A DNA stretch of 64,000 nt from Primula veris (taxonomy: Eukaryota; Streptophyta; Magnoliopsida; Ericales; Primulaceae), in the NCBI GenBank assembly GCA_963682055.1, contig OY821745.1, positions 4,657,501 through 4,721,500 of the forward strand, written 5' to 3'. A model generated the notes under the pieces. The model was not told the origin of the DNA. It made no database searches and saw only the letters and a list, made by a program, of their open reading frames with translations. This document shows, in pieces, positions 45,501-57,814 of this stretch; positions within the stretch are counted from its first letter, which is position 1; every line of letters begins with the position of its first letter. The position numbers were made by a program, and so were the translations under genes.

Positions 45501-48500
45501 TGTTGGCATTTATGGAGAGCGTTATTAGCTATCTACGAATTGCAATGATGAATCGGTTACATATTTGGATGAAAGGTTATTTAATAATCGACTTGATTCA
45601 TCTAAGAGCAAATAATTTGATGATTAACAAATTATAAATGGTCGTTGAGTTTATTTTAAGAATAAACAAATATCGGCTAATTTATTATTTGTTGAAATAT
45701 TATATAATTAATTTGCTGAAAGAACATTTAATAATTTGTTGAATTTAATATCTTATTTATTTGTTGGAAAACATTTAATAATTTGTTGAAATAACATATT
45801 ATTAATTTGTTAGTAAAACATATTGTGAATATGTTGAGCTTGCTATTATTGAGAATAGTAATTTAGTAATATTATATTACTATTATTGGGGGAGAACCCC
45901 GAGGGTCCCACAAATATGGCGGTAACCCGTCGATCATGTAGATCGAGAATCTAAACGTACCCAAAAGCGCCTACGGGCGAGTGGGAGAAAACCTAACGGT
46001 TCAGTGGTATGGACTTAAAACATCTGAAATAAATGATATCATTTCATTTACCACATTGAAATCGATTAAGTTTCTCTATAACAGTGTGCATGTTCTGAGT
46101 GAGGACAAAAGGGAATGCACGAACTGTGGGGGCGTTAATGTGTGGAAACATTTTAAACGTTTGGAAATCCACTAACAAGTGCAAGCATACAAATCTGAAT
46201 CATGACTAGTGGTTTTGAAACCTAAAGGCCAGTAGCCTTTCGGTAGCCAAAACACTAGGATCAAATTGTGATAAGCTTGCTTGTTTGTGGCAATACATGA
46301 GTGACTATTTGTTCAAAATGAGCATTTTAGTCGATACTCTTGTGGTCAATAATGACATGTTGAATTATTCAACCAAGTCACTGATTTGACATGATATGGT
46401 AGGTGATGAAAATATAAAAGCTTAAATGTTTTAATTTTTTTAAATCTATTATTTAAATTGAAACACAAATATGATTTTGTGTTTGAAGTAATGTATTGCT
46501 AAGTCTTCAGTTCGAAGTTTTCGAACGGAGTACATAACCAAATGGTTCGATGCATTTGAGATGAGTGCAAAACCAAGAAGGGTTTAAAAGATATTTTCTC
46601 AATTTATTGATGGATCTATTAAACACGGATATGTCTACTTGATGAGAAATAAGGATAAATCAGTCGAGATATTCATTCAAGTAAGAATGAATACATGAAT
46701 TCTATTGTTGAGGATTAAGGCTTGTCAGAAAACATGTTTAATCATGGGTGTTCTGTTGTGTTAATCTATCAACTTTAATTCAATGATTAAGTGTTAATCA
46801 TTAAATGATAGACTATTTTTGAACGTATTAGATATTGTCTAACTAGTTCCGAAATGGTATATTCACATGGATATGAATACATGATCAGTGTAAATGAAAC
46901 GGTGAATATGAGACGCCATTCGCACAATTGTGTGGTTGGAATGTCATGTTGATAAGTTCAGGGTTAAACTCTGAATTTGTACGGGAAGTGAGCTTTCCGC
47001 AAGCTATGTGTTGAACAAACTATCGCTTAGGAAGTTGGACCAAACAGTCAGAATTATAGAAGGCATGGTGCCTGACTATAAGTTCGTGAAAGTTTGGTGC
47101 TACCTAAGAAATGTCTCAATCTTGTTCCTTGAAAGATTTGGATAGGATCGAAAACGGTAGATTGTGTGTTCATCGGATAAAAACAAAATATAGTGTTGAT
47201 CGGTTTCTAGTGCATAAGGCATATGACTTTAAAGTGCATATAGAACATTGTTCTATGCCCGAGAAGCATATTTTTAAAAAGAGAAGTTTTCCGCAAAACT
47301 CTAACGCCTAGCGAGTGTGACCAATACGTTGAGGGTTCAAAGCATTACGCTACCCAAGACAAGTGAACACTCAAACGGTGCTGGAAAAATGTGGAAAGTG
47401 AATTTTTTAAGGAAGATGAAGTGCATCGGCATAGTAAAAGGGTAAGTAATGAAACTTCCTTTGTCCCTTGACCTTCATGAGTGAAGGTGAATCGACGACA
47501 TTGAAATAATCAATGTTTTCCATATAATGTATATATGAAAAGATGCCATCAACAATGAGGTTGATAGGCACGTGAGAAATAAAGTCAATTACTTTAAGTA
47601 AACTGACGGTTTTGATAATTTTAATGTCTATAATCTAATCTCTATAAAAAGGACGGATCATTAATTAATGAGAACATGTGTGTTTATAAATGGAAATCTA
47701 GAGAATTAGAAACAACCCATTGGGTCGTGGTTCCGTGTAAAGTAAGCCAAGGTGCGAAAACTTGTTAAGTCGTTATATGGACTAAAACAAACACCTAACT
47801 TATCATAAGTAGTCTCTTGTGTGTCAAGAACTGCACTAGACCAGTTATAGCCAACTCAGTGAGCAGACTCAGTAGGTTTGCCAATGAGGCTTCTCAGATA
47901 CATGAGTTATACTGCCAATCATGAACTGCATTACACGAGATGTCCAAAATGTTTGGAGGGTATTTAGATACCAAGTGTATCTCGAACTTTAACAGTACAA
48001 GGTCCATTAGTGGATAAGTTTGTACTTAAAGAGGTTGCAGTCTTATGGAGGTCTGTAAAATATACCTGCATAGTTAGAGAAACTGTAGAATTAGAATTCA
48101 TAACGTTGAATCAAGCTACAGAAAAGGCAGATTGGCTGAGAAGTCTTGGAAGGTATTCCAAGTGGCCAAAATCTGTTCCCGCAATAAACGTGCACTGCTG
48201 CAGTCAGTCAGTTATTAAACGGGATCAGAATAATTTGTATAATGGAAAGTCCCGACAAAGTCATGACATATTCGTCAGAGACACAAATCCGTAAGAGGAA
48301 TTGCTAGCAAAAATTGTGGTATCCATAGACTTTGCAAGGTCTAAGGATAATAATGCGGATCCATATACAAAATGCTTGACTCGTGGAGGAGTTGGAGCAT
48401 CATCGAGGGAAATGGGGTTTGAAGCCCAATAAATTGGAAACCTTCGCATAGGTAACCCAACCTGAACTGGAAACTTCAGTCTCGGGTTCAATGGGAAACT

Positions 48501-51500
48501 GAATTGTGCGGGTAACCGAACAAATCACTCGAGAACATAACTTCTCAGCCCATTTCTATGATGAAAGAGTGATAGACCTGTACCATTTTAAGGGTGAGCA
48601 TGAGGCTCTTAATGAATCAAGTATCTCGAAGGTTGAGTGGGGTGAGTCAGGACACCCTTGACTTGAAAAATCACCTATAACGAGTGTGTATGGCCGATAC
48701 TATGTGATGATATAGGGCTAAATCACTAGAACACTCGGTTGAATTTGCCAAGGCAGTCCAGGGCCAAATATGGACAATAACCAAAAGGCTTAGTAAGTGG
48801 TGTAGAGAGGACACTGTGTGAGTATTACCCAAACGCTAAAGGGTTTAAGGCTTTAAGGCTACCCAATAGTAGCATATCAGATTTTACATCACTATGGCAG
48901 GTTCAAGGCGCGCGCTACCTGTCCTTATGCAGTTAATTCTCGTGGTTCTCTCGATTGCATTTAGTTACACTTTGCATGTTTTATAATTGCATTCATGTGG
49001 GGGATTGTTGGATAAAACTTTGTTTTATGGTTTTGAATGCAATTAAAAATTGTGAGTTTCAAAACTTTATTACCCCATTAAGTGTGGCTCTTTATTGGAA
49101 AAAAGAGTTACAATAAAAAAATTGCATATAATGATGGTTTCCATCCATTTTTTCTTTAAGAGCTTTTCAATAAGCTTTTTATGAGAAAAAAAAAATACAT
49201 GTCATCATACACACATACACACACAAACACATATGCATACATATAGAGAGAGTATCGCACCACCAACGGCCCGACCATGGCTCGGTGCCGTTTCCATCGA
49301 GTCACATGCGATAGAAGTTGTACCTTGGGAACGAAGTGCCCTATTTAGCCAGAAGCAGAGGTGGCGGGACAAATATCGTTTAAGAGAAACTGCTTGCAGT
49401 TAACTCGTCTCGGACTTTAGTCCATTTCGGTATCATTTACACTATTCTATGTTAAATATTGTATTTGATATTTATATATTTGAGTAAACCATTTTCTGTT
49501 TATTTATCTATTTATTTTTCCGTAGAAATTATTGTGTTTATTTCAACATACACAACAATTTTTTTACCTTTACTGTGCAGACCCCATGCCTGTATATGGT
49601 TGAGGGGAAAAAACTTCTCTTTTGGCCTTTTTCATAATATTATGTGCTTCTGTATTTGATTAAAAAAAAAAAATGTTTCTGCATTTTAAGAAAAGTTTAA
49701 CTTTTTTTGGATATTTTAAAGGAAACCAATTTAAACTTGAATTTTTTAGCTTTAAAGAGACTGACTTTTTTGACATTTTTTTTTATTAATTTCAAACATT
49801 TAAGATTTTTGATATTAAAATCTGTTTTTTTTATCTGCTTTTTATAGAAAAACCTAGCTCATTTTATTTATTTGCAGACAAATATATCAATAGATTCTAG
49901 TATTCCATAAGCATTTAGGAGAACTAGTTTCTTCAAGGTGTCAAGAAAAGCTAGCTTATTTCCTTAGAAAATAATTCAGGCTTAGTGTTTGTTCTCCTGC
50001 AGTTTTTGTCTTTTAAATTGGGAATATCATCAAGATCTTAAAATCAAATTGTTAATTTGGGTGCAGTTTCCATGCCCGTATGGTTGAGGTGGGCATTTTG
50101 GCTTTCTCCAATGACATATGGTGAGATAGCCATTGCTGAAAATGAATTTAATGCACCACGATGGGAGAAGGTGAAAATGTTCATGAGTGTCCACGTATAT
50201 TCTTTTTTGTTAATGGAAACTCATATGTTTGTGTTATGTAGTATGCATGATTAAATTTATTGGTGAAGTTTGAAGTGTAATTATGTGAATAACACAACCA
50301 ATTAAGAATCCATGAATTGATGTAGTCTACTCTTAAAGCCTAACGATTTGAATTTAGATCTGGACATGAGAGTTCTTTTCGTTGCATAGGCTACAACAAT
50401 TCACTATAGATGTGCGTTAATAATAAACTTTAATACTGCCTCACTTATGGACCGGCCCCTTAAAGGCCCGAGAAGTGAATTTAAACACGTACATGTAAAC
50501 AGGACAACAACAATCGCATGCTCGAATAGATATTAAAGCACATATACTTCTCACTAAAATGACTTATTAGGGAGGAGAGAAGCCAACTTAAACAGTTTTT
50601 CTGCTTTTTTATTTTTATTTAACCGTGTATATGTGTACCCTGATACGCTCCTTTCTGCTTAGTATGTTAAGGTGGTGTTTTTTGTTTCTTTCATTATTGT
50701 AGGGGCAATTGCAGATAAAAAAAAAATGCATTTACGTGTTTTGCTTCTTACTATGTGGTGTCATTTCCTTTTCTTTTCATGTTCATCTGTCAGGTTCATT
50801 TTTAGATGTATGCATCATGAATACATTTTTCCTGCTTGTTATTATGCACGCGTTCTTTCATTTTCAACTTGTTGACGTGTCAAATAATAAAGGGGTCATT
50901 TTGATGATTTGAAAAAGTGAACCCAACTTTCATTACATTAAAAATATGTTCTCTTTTTTTTTTCTTTTTTTGTAGATGTTGCCGACAAACACAACTATTG
51001 GGCAAGAAATTCTTATGGGGCGTGGATTGAAGTTTGATCATGATTTTTTCTGGATATCTGTGGGTGCTTTATTCGGCCTTACGATACTTTTCAATGTCGG
51101 TTATACATTGGCCTTAACATTCTTAAACTGTAAGTTCACTGGCCCATTGCATGCAGTGATTTATCATCTAGAATGATAAAGTGAATACTAAATACTGCAT
51201 TTCAATCTATGTGCAGCTCCTAGTTCTCGTGCTATTATATCCAGTGAAAAGCTCATACAAATACAAGGCAAAAACAATCCTACCTTTCGTATAGTTTCTC
51301 GTAGGACTAACGAGCCAAATAAAGGTCTTTGTTTGTGTTTATTAATAAAAAAGATAAATGAATCATGTAGTTCCTTCTATTTTGTTTTGTATAAAAGATA
51401 GTAACGTATCCATTTCGTATTTCAGGCAGAACCATCCTACCTTTTGAACCCTTAAGTGTAGTGTTTCATGATGTGCAATACTACATTGACACCCCTCAGG

Positions 51501-54500
51501 TACTTATTCTTTTGAGATATTTCAATCGTGTGCTGTTTGGATGCAGCTTATCAAATAAAGTAGGTTTTAGAGGTTAAGAAAAATCTGGCTTAAAAGCAAA
51601 AAGCATTTAGTTACGACCAGTCTAGCTTTTAAAGAAAAAAGCTACAGCCAAACAAGTCCTGAATAAGCTGCAACTATTCTGGCTTTTACAAGAAAAAAGC
51701 AAAAGAAAATTGAGCTAAATACATCTAGCCAAACAGGGGCTGTATTTAGGGCAGAAGAAGTACCATGATCTTATCAAATTGAATTACTGGCAGTATCTTA
51801 TTCTTTTTGTAAATTTTCAGGGTATGAAAGAGATGGGTTTTACAGAAAACAGATTGCAACTTCTTTATGGTATATCTGGTGCTTTTAAACCTGGTGTACT
51901 TACGGCATTAATGGGTGTAAGTGGTTCCGGAAAAACAACGCTTTTAGATGTACTATCAGGAAGGAAAACTACTGGAGAAATAGAAGGAGAAATACGTATC
52001 GGTGGCTACATAAAAGTTCAGCAGACGTTTTCTAGGGTTTCAGGTTACTGTGAGCAAACAGATATTCATTCTCCAGAGCTTACTATTGAAGAGTCGCTCA
52101 TTTTCTCAGCTTGGTTACGGTTAAATCCCCAAATTGATCAAAAAACTAAATACGTACGTGTCGCATGTCAAGAAATTAAATAAAATATGAAACAAAGGGC
52201 TTATTTGGTTGCAGCTCTTAAGGCAATAAGCTGGATTCTTTTGGTTGGTAAAAGAAAATGGGTTCATCCAGCTTAAAGCTTTTTAATTATTTTCAGGCTA
52301 AAAACCAAGAAAAGCTCTTTTATGCTGATCTACCAAAAGCAGTCTAGCTTTTGAGGATAAATAAAAAAAGTCGAGCTTAAAAGCTGTTACCAAAGAAAGC
52401 CATAGCTTCTTGTAAGCTTAGAAGTTAGGCTGCATTTGGTTTTTAAACTTTATTTTTTTGTTTGAAAATTGAGGCACATCTGGTTAATCAGCTTGAAAGT
52501 TGAGATTTTATAATCTGAAAAGCTTTGGAGAAACTAAATCTTTTATTTCACTAAAAAATATATTTACTTAAGATCTGCAACCAAAACGCCCCAAGTACAA
52601 ATATGAAACATTTAGGACATGTTTAGATGCAGCTTTTAAGCAAATCAGAAGAATTGCTTTAGTTTTAAAAAAGAGGAATTAGGTTACCGAGCTTAATTAT
52701 TTAGCTTTTTTCTGGGCAAAAACTATAAACGTTATACCAAAAGCAAGATCAGCTTAAAAAAAAAAACAGGCTTGAATGCTGCAACTAGAAAAGCCACAGC
52801 TTTTCCTGAGATGATCGAAACGTGTTGATAATGCTTGTATATTTTTCTCAGGCGTTTGTGAAAGAAGTTCTCGAGATAATTGAACTAGAGGAGATTAAAG
52901 ACTCCTTAGTTGGCATAAGTGGTGTTAATGGTTTGTCCACTGAACAACGAAAGAGACTTACAATAGCTGTAGAGCTTGTAGCTAATCCTTCGATAATATT
53001 TATGGATGAGCCAACAACAGGGTTAGATGCAAGAGCAGCTGCTATTGTTATGCGTGTTGTTAAAAACATTGCTGATACTGGTAGAACAATTGTTTGCACT
53101 ATCCACCAGCCAAGTATCGACATTTTTGAATCATTCGATGAAGTATGCCTTAAAATTCAGTTATTTTTATTTTTTATGTTTAGCCAAAATGAAAAACCTA
53201 AGTTTTTAATCATCAGTAGTTTTACTTTTACTAATTTAAATTTCTTACATTTTTTCTTTGAAATGATTGTAGTTATTTCTCTTGAAAGCTGGTGGACGTA
53301 TGATCTACTCAGGACCCCTGGGCCAGCACTCGAAAACTGTGATTGATTATTTTGAGGTGAATTGCTACTATGCAGATTTACCCCTTCAATTCTCTCTTCC
53401 TTGCATGAAATATGCTGGAATGAGAAACTAACGATTTATTTACCATGTCCTAATAACTTTTTGTTGCGACAGAGTATCACTGGTGTACCAAAGATTGCAG
53501 GTTATTGTAATCCAGCTACATGGATGATGGAGGTTACTTCTACATCTGCAGAAGTTCAACTCGGTGTCGATTTTGCTCATATCTATAAAAATTCCAATGT
53601 ATGCGGGTGAGTATGTTCCTTAACTTGTTTGACCTTGACCTTTAGTATGCTACATGCCGTTTTGGTCCGAGAACTTTTCTAACATATAGGTATCTCAATC
53701 AACATTGAAACGGTTCCTATGATTTATATAAATGAAGGCGTAATATACCTTCAATTGTTTAATGCATGATCAAAAGACTGTAACATATTTTCGAAGTCTT
53801 TTGATGATCCAAGTCAGTAACCTACCTTTTGAAAGTCGTCTATATTTTAAGAATAAGTTACATGTGAGAAAAACCACCATTTTCTTTCTTTCTTTCTGTT
53901 TTCATCTTAAAAAAACATCAAAGACTATTGACATTTAATAATTCAATAGTTTTGTTAGGGTCCGGGGTGGCTTTTTCCTTGGCAGAATCTGGAAAGAAAA
54001 ATAAAAACAACCAAAGTCTTTATATCCATGTAACTATTATTGTTCATGATTTTTTTTTTCCGGGTATTGCTCTAGGTTGCTGATTTTTTTTGTTGAAAGG
54101 CAAGCATAATATTGAACAAACTAGAAATTTTAAATATTTCCTCGTTTTGCAAAGAAAAATCTGGAAAGAACAATAAAGAACCAAAGTCTTTATTACATAA
54201 ATCTATCTCTAAGTCACTATTGTTGGTTCATGAACATCAGATACAATTGGGTTTACTTACTTGTACAACACATTATAATACAGTTTATTACCTATATCTA
54301 GATCAGATTCCCATTACTTTCCTCATAACAAGAGTTCGTTATGTGCAGGAGAAATAAAGAGCTTGTACTGAGTTTGAGTTCCCCACCTTGTAATTCTAAA
54401 CCATTGACTTTTCCAACTCGTTTCTCACAAGATGCTTGGGGACAATTCACATCATGCCTTTGGAAAATAAATCTATCTTATTTAAGAAGTCCTGCATACA

Positions 54501-56850
54501 ACTTAACCCGATGTTTATATACACTTGCCGCATCGTTATTTTTGGGAATATTATTCTTCGGTCATGGGAAAAAAATGTAAGTCCTTATTTTATAATCACA
54601 CTATTGGGCATTATATCTGGCAAAAATAAGTTTACAGTTTTATATACTAACGAATCATCAGATTTGATTTTGTACACCAACCTGAAAAAATAAGCGATTT
54701 AGATTTTTTAGATTTAGTACACTGATGTTGTATTTCCCAACTATTTATAGGTTCGGGTACTAATATACTAGTATAGACTATCCTATCATACCTTTTCGAA
54801 TTTATATACTATTTAATCAAGTAGTTTCGATTTTGGTTACCAACCTAAGAAGTTTTCGCTATCTGGTCTAGAAAAAGCAGAAAAGAATGTTTCATTGGTG
54901 GCATCGAATGTTTGTTAGGTTAGGGCACAAAAATTGGAAATGCATGATGAGTTGGTATACAAAACTGTGATTGTTCTCAAACTTATGCAATTCCTTAGTC
55001 ATATATACATTTGATTTATATTAAGGAATTGGTAATTCCTTCTGTTTCTGTATACTACTTATTTGATTTTAGGAGTTTAACTTTTTTAGACATTTACTAG
55101 TGTGTAACATTCTCATCCTTTCTGTTTGACAGAAACGACCAGGAGGATTTATTCATGATGTTTGGTTCAGTATTTATTGCTGTTATATTCTTGGGCATAA
55201 ACAACTGCTCATCAGTTGTGCCATATGTCTCAATGGAGCGAAATGTTATTTATCGTGAAAGATTTGCTGGGATGTATGCATCATGGACTTACACATTTGC
55301 CCGGGTACTTTTTTACATCATATTGTTACATGAATATAAGTAACTGTCCAAAACAATTCAGCCGATTCAGCTCTGTTGTTTCTTAATTAAATGTTATATA
55401 TTGTGACGATGCTTATGAAACAAACCAGCCTTAGCTAGGTCCTTGCTACTTGTTTTAATTGAAGATATAAACAAACTCATATGTACCTCATCTGATTTAT
55501 ACCTCCCTGCATATTCATTTCTTCATCATTCTTTCTTTTTGTGTGATAGTGTTAATTCTCAATGCAAGAAAGTATTCTAGGAGCCTGATCAATTTCAGAA
55601 ATTTGAAATTTGTGTTTAGATCGTATATCTCTCTCTCCCTCTCAATAACCGCTCGTTTTCTTAAGATTTTCTGTTCTTTTTTGGTTTCGTTTATACTACT
55701 AAATTTCTTTGTAATGTTTCTGCAGGTTATAATTGAGATCCCTTATCTTATATTTCAAGCAATCGTCTTTGTCATGGTCACATATCCAATGATCGGGTAC
55801 TATTGGTCGGTTTATAAGGTTTTCTGGTACTTTTACACCATGCTCTGTACGCTGTTGTACTACACTTACCTAGGAATGTTGCTGGTTTCTATAACTCCAG
55901 ATTTGTCGTTAGCGCAAATTCTGCTGATATCTTGTTATCCAATGCTCAGCCTGTTTTCAGGATATATAATACCGAAACCGGTAAGCCCCTTTGAACTTGG
56001 TAATTATGTTCTACACTAAACATGGGCCACCAATTACTGAAAAGTAATAAGAGTTTTTTTTTCTGGACATCGATAACCAAAAAGAAAGAAAAAAATTCAG
56101 GTCCATTGGTTGAAATTTTCATAATGGATATTCTAAGTGAGTTTTTGCATAATTTTTCAATATGGGTGTTGGTTAGATGAAATAAAATGTCGCAAGGGTG
56201 ATAGTTGAATGTTGATTAAATCGGGAACCAAAAGGATTTTAGTTTGGCAGTAGCTCTGGAAATAAAGACTGATAGTAGTATAATATGATGTTTTCTATTG
56301 GTAATTTGGTATTTAAATCAGAAACCAAAACCGTACTAGAAGACAACCGGAAAATACATCTTACTATGAGTGACATAAAAATATATCGGAATTGCTTGCA
56401 AGTAGAAACTCACCAAATACTTGTGAACTATTGTTAAACGTCGGACCAAAATTAATTTTCATTTAATCATCTAGACAAACTAAAATATGCCGTTTTAGTG
56501 TAACTTGGTCACTTGGATTTAATTTGAAAATTTTGAGTTTATAAGTTTATCTATTTATTTTTCGTTACATCTTTGTGTTGCAGCATATTCCAGGGTGGTG
56601 GATATGGTTATATTATCTAGTTCCGTCGTCTTGGACTTTCAATGCCATGCTTACATCGCAATACGGTGATATGGAGAAAGAGATTTTGGTGTTTGGACAA
56701 AAGAAACCTGTTGCGGAGTTTATTCGAGAATATTTTGGATATGAATATGATCAGTTACCATTTCTGGCCATAGTTCTTGCTACTTACCCCATTATATATG
56801 CTTTTCTGTTTTCTTTCTTCATAGGGAAGTTGAATTTCCAAAGAAGATGA
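33417..56850 (+). CDS. Full-size PDR-type ABCG transporter, 24 exons, 1379 aa
   Basis: Exons: 33417-33616, 36605-36728, 37170-37255, 37369-37453, 37862-38021, 38121-38197, 38998-39051, 39136-39226, 39665-39966, 40421-40702, 41293-41606, 42322-42482, 50067-50170, 50976-51129, 51217-51324, 51426-51499, 51821-52153, 52852-53142, 53273-53356, 53473-53606, 54349-54576, 55133-55304, 55726-55980, 56584-56850. They sum to 4140 nt, continuously in frame. Layout is NBD1-TMD1-NBD2-TMD2, the reverse ABCG/PDR order. NBD1: Walker A GPPGCGKS 143-150, signature ISGGQ 282-286, Walker B VLLMDE 302-307, and Gln instead of His in LLQPAPET, normal for PDRs. NBD2: GVSGSGKT 824-831, degenerate signature LSTEQ 931-935, Walker B FMDE 953-956, HQPS intact. 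Family members export hormones, lipids or defence compounds at the plasma membrane; the substrate is not predictable. NBD1 resembles the Arabidopsis ABCG41-43 group. The first intron has a GC donor (AG|GCAAGT). Confidence 0.93.
33689..34207. mobile_element. Foldback MITE in PDR intron 1
   Basis: Inverted arms of about 160 bp: the left begins GTCGATTTTACTACGTAAG (33689) and runs to AAGTCACAAATCAATC (33856). The right begins GATTGATTTGTGACTT (34048) and ends CTTACGTAGTAAAATCGAC (34207). The loop is about 190 bp. No clear target duplication was found. Confidence 0.8.
35026..35468. mobile_element. hAT-like non-autonomous element in PDR intron 1
   Basis: Starts CAGGGGCAGAACTAAGG. Flanking 8-bp direct repeats are GGCATAAG (35018-35025) and CGCATAAG (35469-35476). 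The inner ends are G-rich and roughly inverted (GGGGGGCTGGGGTGG versus CCACGACCCCCC). Confidence 0.55.
35545..36175 (+). repeat. ACTAGTA/CACGCG repeat with three internal tandem units
   Basis: Starts ACTAGTAAATGATACTCACG with CGCGTTGCGTG just inside. The interior holds three tandem copies of about 155 bp containing AAATTTTGTGTGGTTAAAG and AAATTGG(A/G)CAGCCTC (about 35666-35831, 35832-35990, 35991-36140). A single-unit relative in inverse orientation is at 57125-57432. The class is uncertain; Helitron-like is possible. Confidence 0.6.
39532..39563. repeat. Poly(C) tract of 32 bases
   Basis: An unbroken run of C in PDR intron 8, about 100 nt upstream of exon 9. The true length may differ because such runs are hard to sequence. 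Confidence 0.9.
42556..43109 (+). repeat. 5' LTR of dead copia copy 2
   Basis: 554 bp. U3 begins ATAAAACTTTGTTTTATGG. A CA-rich microsatellite (CACACATACACACACAAACA) precedes the conserved GAGAGAGAGTACCGCACCACC block. Confidence 0.9.
45665..45845. repeat. AT-rich short tandem repeats in copia copy 2
   Basis: TAATAATTTGTTGAAAT-type units, colinear with 12715-12875 of copy 1. Confidence 0.65.
46260..48480 (+). pseudogene. Relic of copia pol, copy 2
   Basis: Plus-strand pieces in several frames follow copia pol order: CDKLACLWQ (pre-integrase-like), [12 protein letters not shown] (integrase core), [15 protein letters not shown] (integrase end), then an RNase H piece at about 48010-48290 with [20 protein letters not shown] and LYNGKSRQ. 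A shifted piece, [20 protein letters not shown], follows at about 48313-48375. Stops and shifts interrupt every part; no gag is recognised in the 3 kb upstream. Confidence 0.75.
49006..49557 (+). repeat. 3' LTR of dead copia copy 2
   Basis: 552 bp, closely matching 42556-43109. Differences cluster in the R-U5 half (CGCCGAG versus CATCGAG, GACGTT versus GAAGTT). Confidence 0.9.
49575..49635 (+). pseudogene. Degenerate duplicate of PDR exon 13 start with its acceptor
   Basis: GTGCAG followed by CCATGCCTGTATATGGTTGA closely matches the true exon 13 border at 50061 (GTGCAG, then CCATGCCCGTATGGTTGAGG). The lines further down (CTTTTGGCCTTTTTC versus CATTTTGGCTTTCTCC) also agree. A 2-base insertion shifts the frame to an early TGA. 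It lies only 18 bases beyond the copia element and about 490 bases before the real exon. Confidence 0.6.
51530..51750. repeat. Dispersed AAGCT-rich repeat in PDR intron 16
   Basis: Contains TAGCTTTTAAAGAAAAAAGC and a CCAAACAAGTCC/CAAACAGGGGC motif. Related blocks are in intron 17 (about 52195-52450 and 52610-52810), in rsmG intron 2 (about 61015-61200), and at the right edge of the window, suggesting one MITE-like family. Ends were not defined. Confidence 0.45.
52195..52815. repeat. Two or more AAGCT-rich repeat copies in PDR intron 17
   Basis: TTATTTGGTTGCAGCTCTTA opens the block, and CTGCATTTGGTTTTT and TTTAGATGCAGCTTTTAAGC recur. Each block has AAAAGC runs in both directions, in keeping with several partly inverted copies. 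Confidence 0.45.
53987..54233. repeat. Direct duplication in PDR intron 20
   Basis: Two diverged copies of about 65-75 bp: 53987-54049 and about 54160-54233. Both begin ATCTGGAAAGAA, contain ACCAAAGTCTTTAT and end near TTGTTCATG/TTGGTTCATG. Confidence 0.6.
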
Positions 56851-57124
56851 ATATTCAATTTATATATGCAAAAATGTATTATACATCATTATAGAGCTTG
56901 TTAATATCAGCGGTTTATAGTACTAGCAACTTAATGGAATTCGAGTTGATAAATAATGTTACCAAAATTCCTAAACGTTAATTACCAAATGTATTATCAA
57001 AGATATGTTTTTTTATTAACACAACATATGGTTTATAAATTTTATAAATTGCAGTATATACATGTAATTATTTGTACTAGTACAATAAGTCGACCTAAGT
57101 TTTTTAAAACTCAAATTTTGTTAA
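56851..57124. other. 3' flank of the PDR gene
   Basis: AT-rich sequence after the TGA. Several AATAAT/AATAAA-like motifs occur, but no single polyadenylation signal stands out. Confidence 0.4.
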
Positions 57125-57432
57125 TTTTTTTTCAAAAATAACCTTGCACTTTTTCATTAATTATCATACTACCTTGCTCTTATAAAAAATAGATAAATTA
57201 AAAACTAATAACACTATTTCTCTCTCTTTAACTAAACAAAATTATCTTAAGTATATATTTTTTATTTTATTTTTTAAAATTACCACTTACTCATTCTGAA
57301 TGCCCTTTAAAAAAAATTTATTTTTATTTTTTATTCTTCATATATTTTTGTATTATCACCACACTTATTTTTTTATCTATTTGTCGCATTCACATGTCGA
57401 CACGTAACGCGTGAGCACGATTACTAGTATAT
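57125..57432 (-). repeat. ACTAGTA/CACGCG repeat, inverted single-unit copy
   Basis: Read on the minus strand it starts ATACTAGTAATCGTGCTCAC with GCGTTACGTG, then TTTAGTTAAAGAGAGAGAAA and GTTATTTTTGAAAAAAA. This is the order seen in one unit of the 35545-36175 repeat. Confidence 0.6.
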
Positions 57433-57433
57433 A

Positions 57434-57668
57434 CTCCCTCCGTCCCAAATTGTTAGGGATATATGAAACTACGTGCAATTTTGATCGACAAATAATTCCT
57501 ATCTAACTTGTCGAAATCGAATTTTTTAAAAGTTAACCACATAATTTAAATGTTAAATTATATAAACAAATTTTAAAGATTTATATTTAAACAATTTAAG
57601 CACGCGATATTTACCGGTTAAAGTTGCACGTAAATAAATAATGCCGTAATATTTTGGGACAGAGGAAG
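57434..57668. mobile_element. Stowaway MITE, complete
   Basis: 235 bp. Begins CTCCCTCCGTCCC and ends GGGACAGAGGAAG, inverted, with TA on both sides (57432-57433 and 57669-57670). The sub-terminal arms (GTGCAATTTTGATCGAC and GGTTAAAGTTGCACG) are also inverted. Confidence 0.85.
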
Positions 57669-57814
57669 TAATTAATTGATTTGGTCAATTACGGTTTTAA
57701 AACCACTGAAATCATAAACCATTTAGATTAGTTTTTCGATTTCTCAAATCAAACGAAAATAATAGTCGACTTTTATTGGCCCCGCTTTTACTTTGTATAA
57801 CTTGATGGAAGAGC

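Larger units (their letters stand above)
42556..49557 (+). mobile_element. Dead Ty1/copia LTR element (copy 2) in PDR intron 12
   Basis: LTRs are 42556-43109 (554 bp) and 49006-49557 (552 bp), both TGTTGGATAAAAC...ACACAACA. By eye they differ at roughly 15-17 positions (about 3%). A GTGGGGGAT polypurine tract precedes the right LTR, so orientation is the same as the host gene. Flanks are GTTTT and ATTTT, a weak target duplication. The body (43110-49005) aligns from end to end with copy 1, including the AT-rich tandem block (about 45665-45845) and the pol relics, but has no open gag or pol. The base after the left LTR starts TCTTAAACGAT as in copy 1. The LTR U3 differs strongly from copy 1 while the R-U5 (CATATAGAGAGAGTACCGC type) is shared. 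Confidence 0.9.

Noticed and set aside
48010..48294. 94-codon ORF taken as a gene
   Set aside because: It reads as the RNase H end of copia pol (LYNGKSRQ) inside a dead element, with frame breaks on both sides.
4127..56850. EDS1 and the PDR transporter as a functional defence cluster
   Set aside because: Both can act in immunity, but they are on opposite strands and 25 kb apart behind retrotransposons; nothing in the sequence links their regulation.
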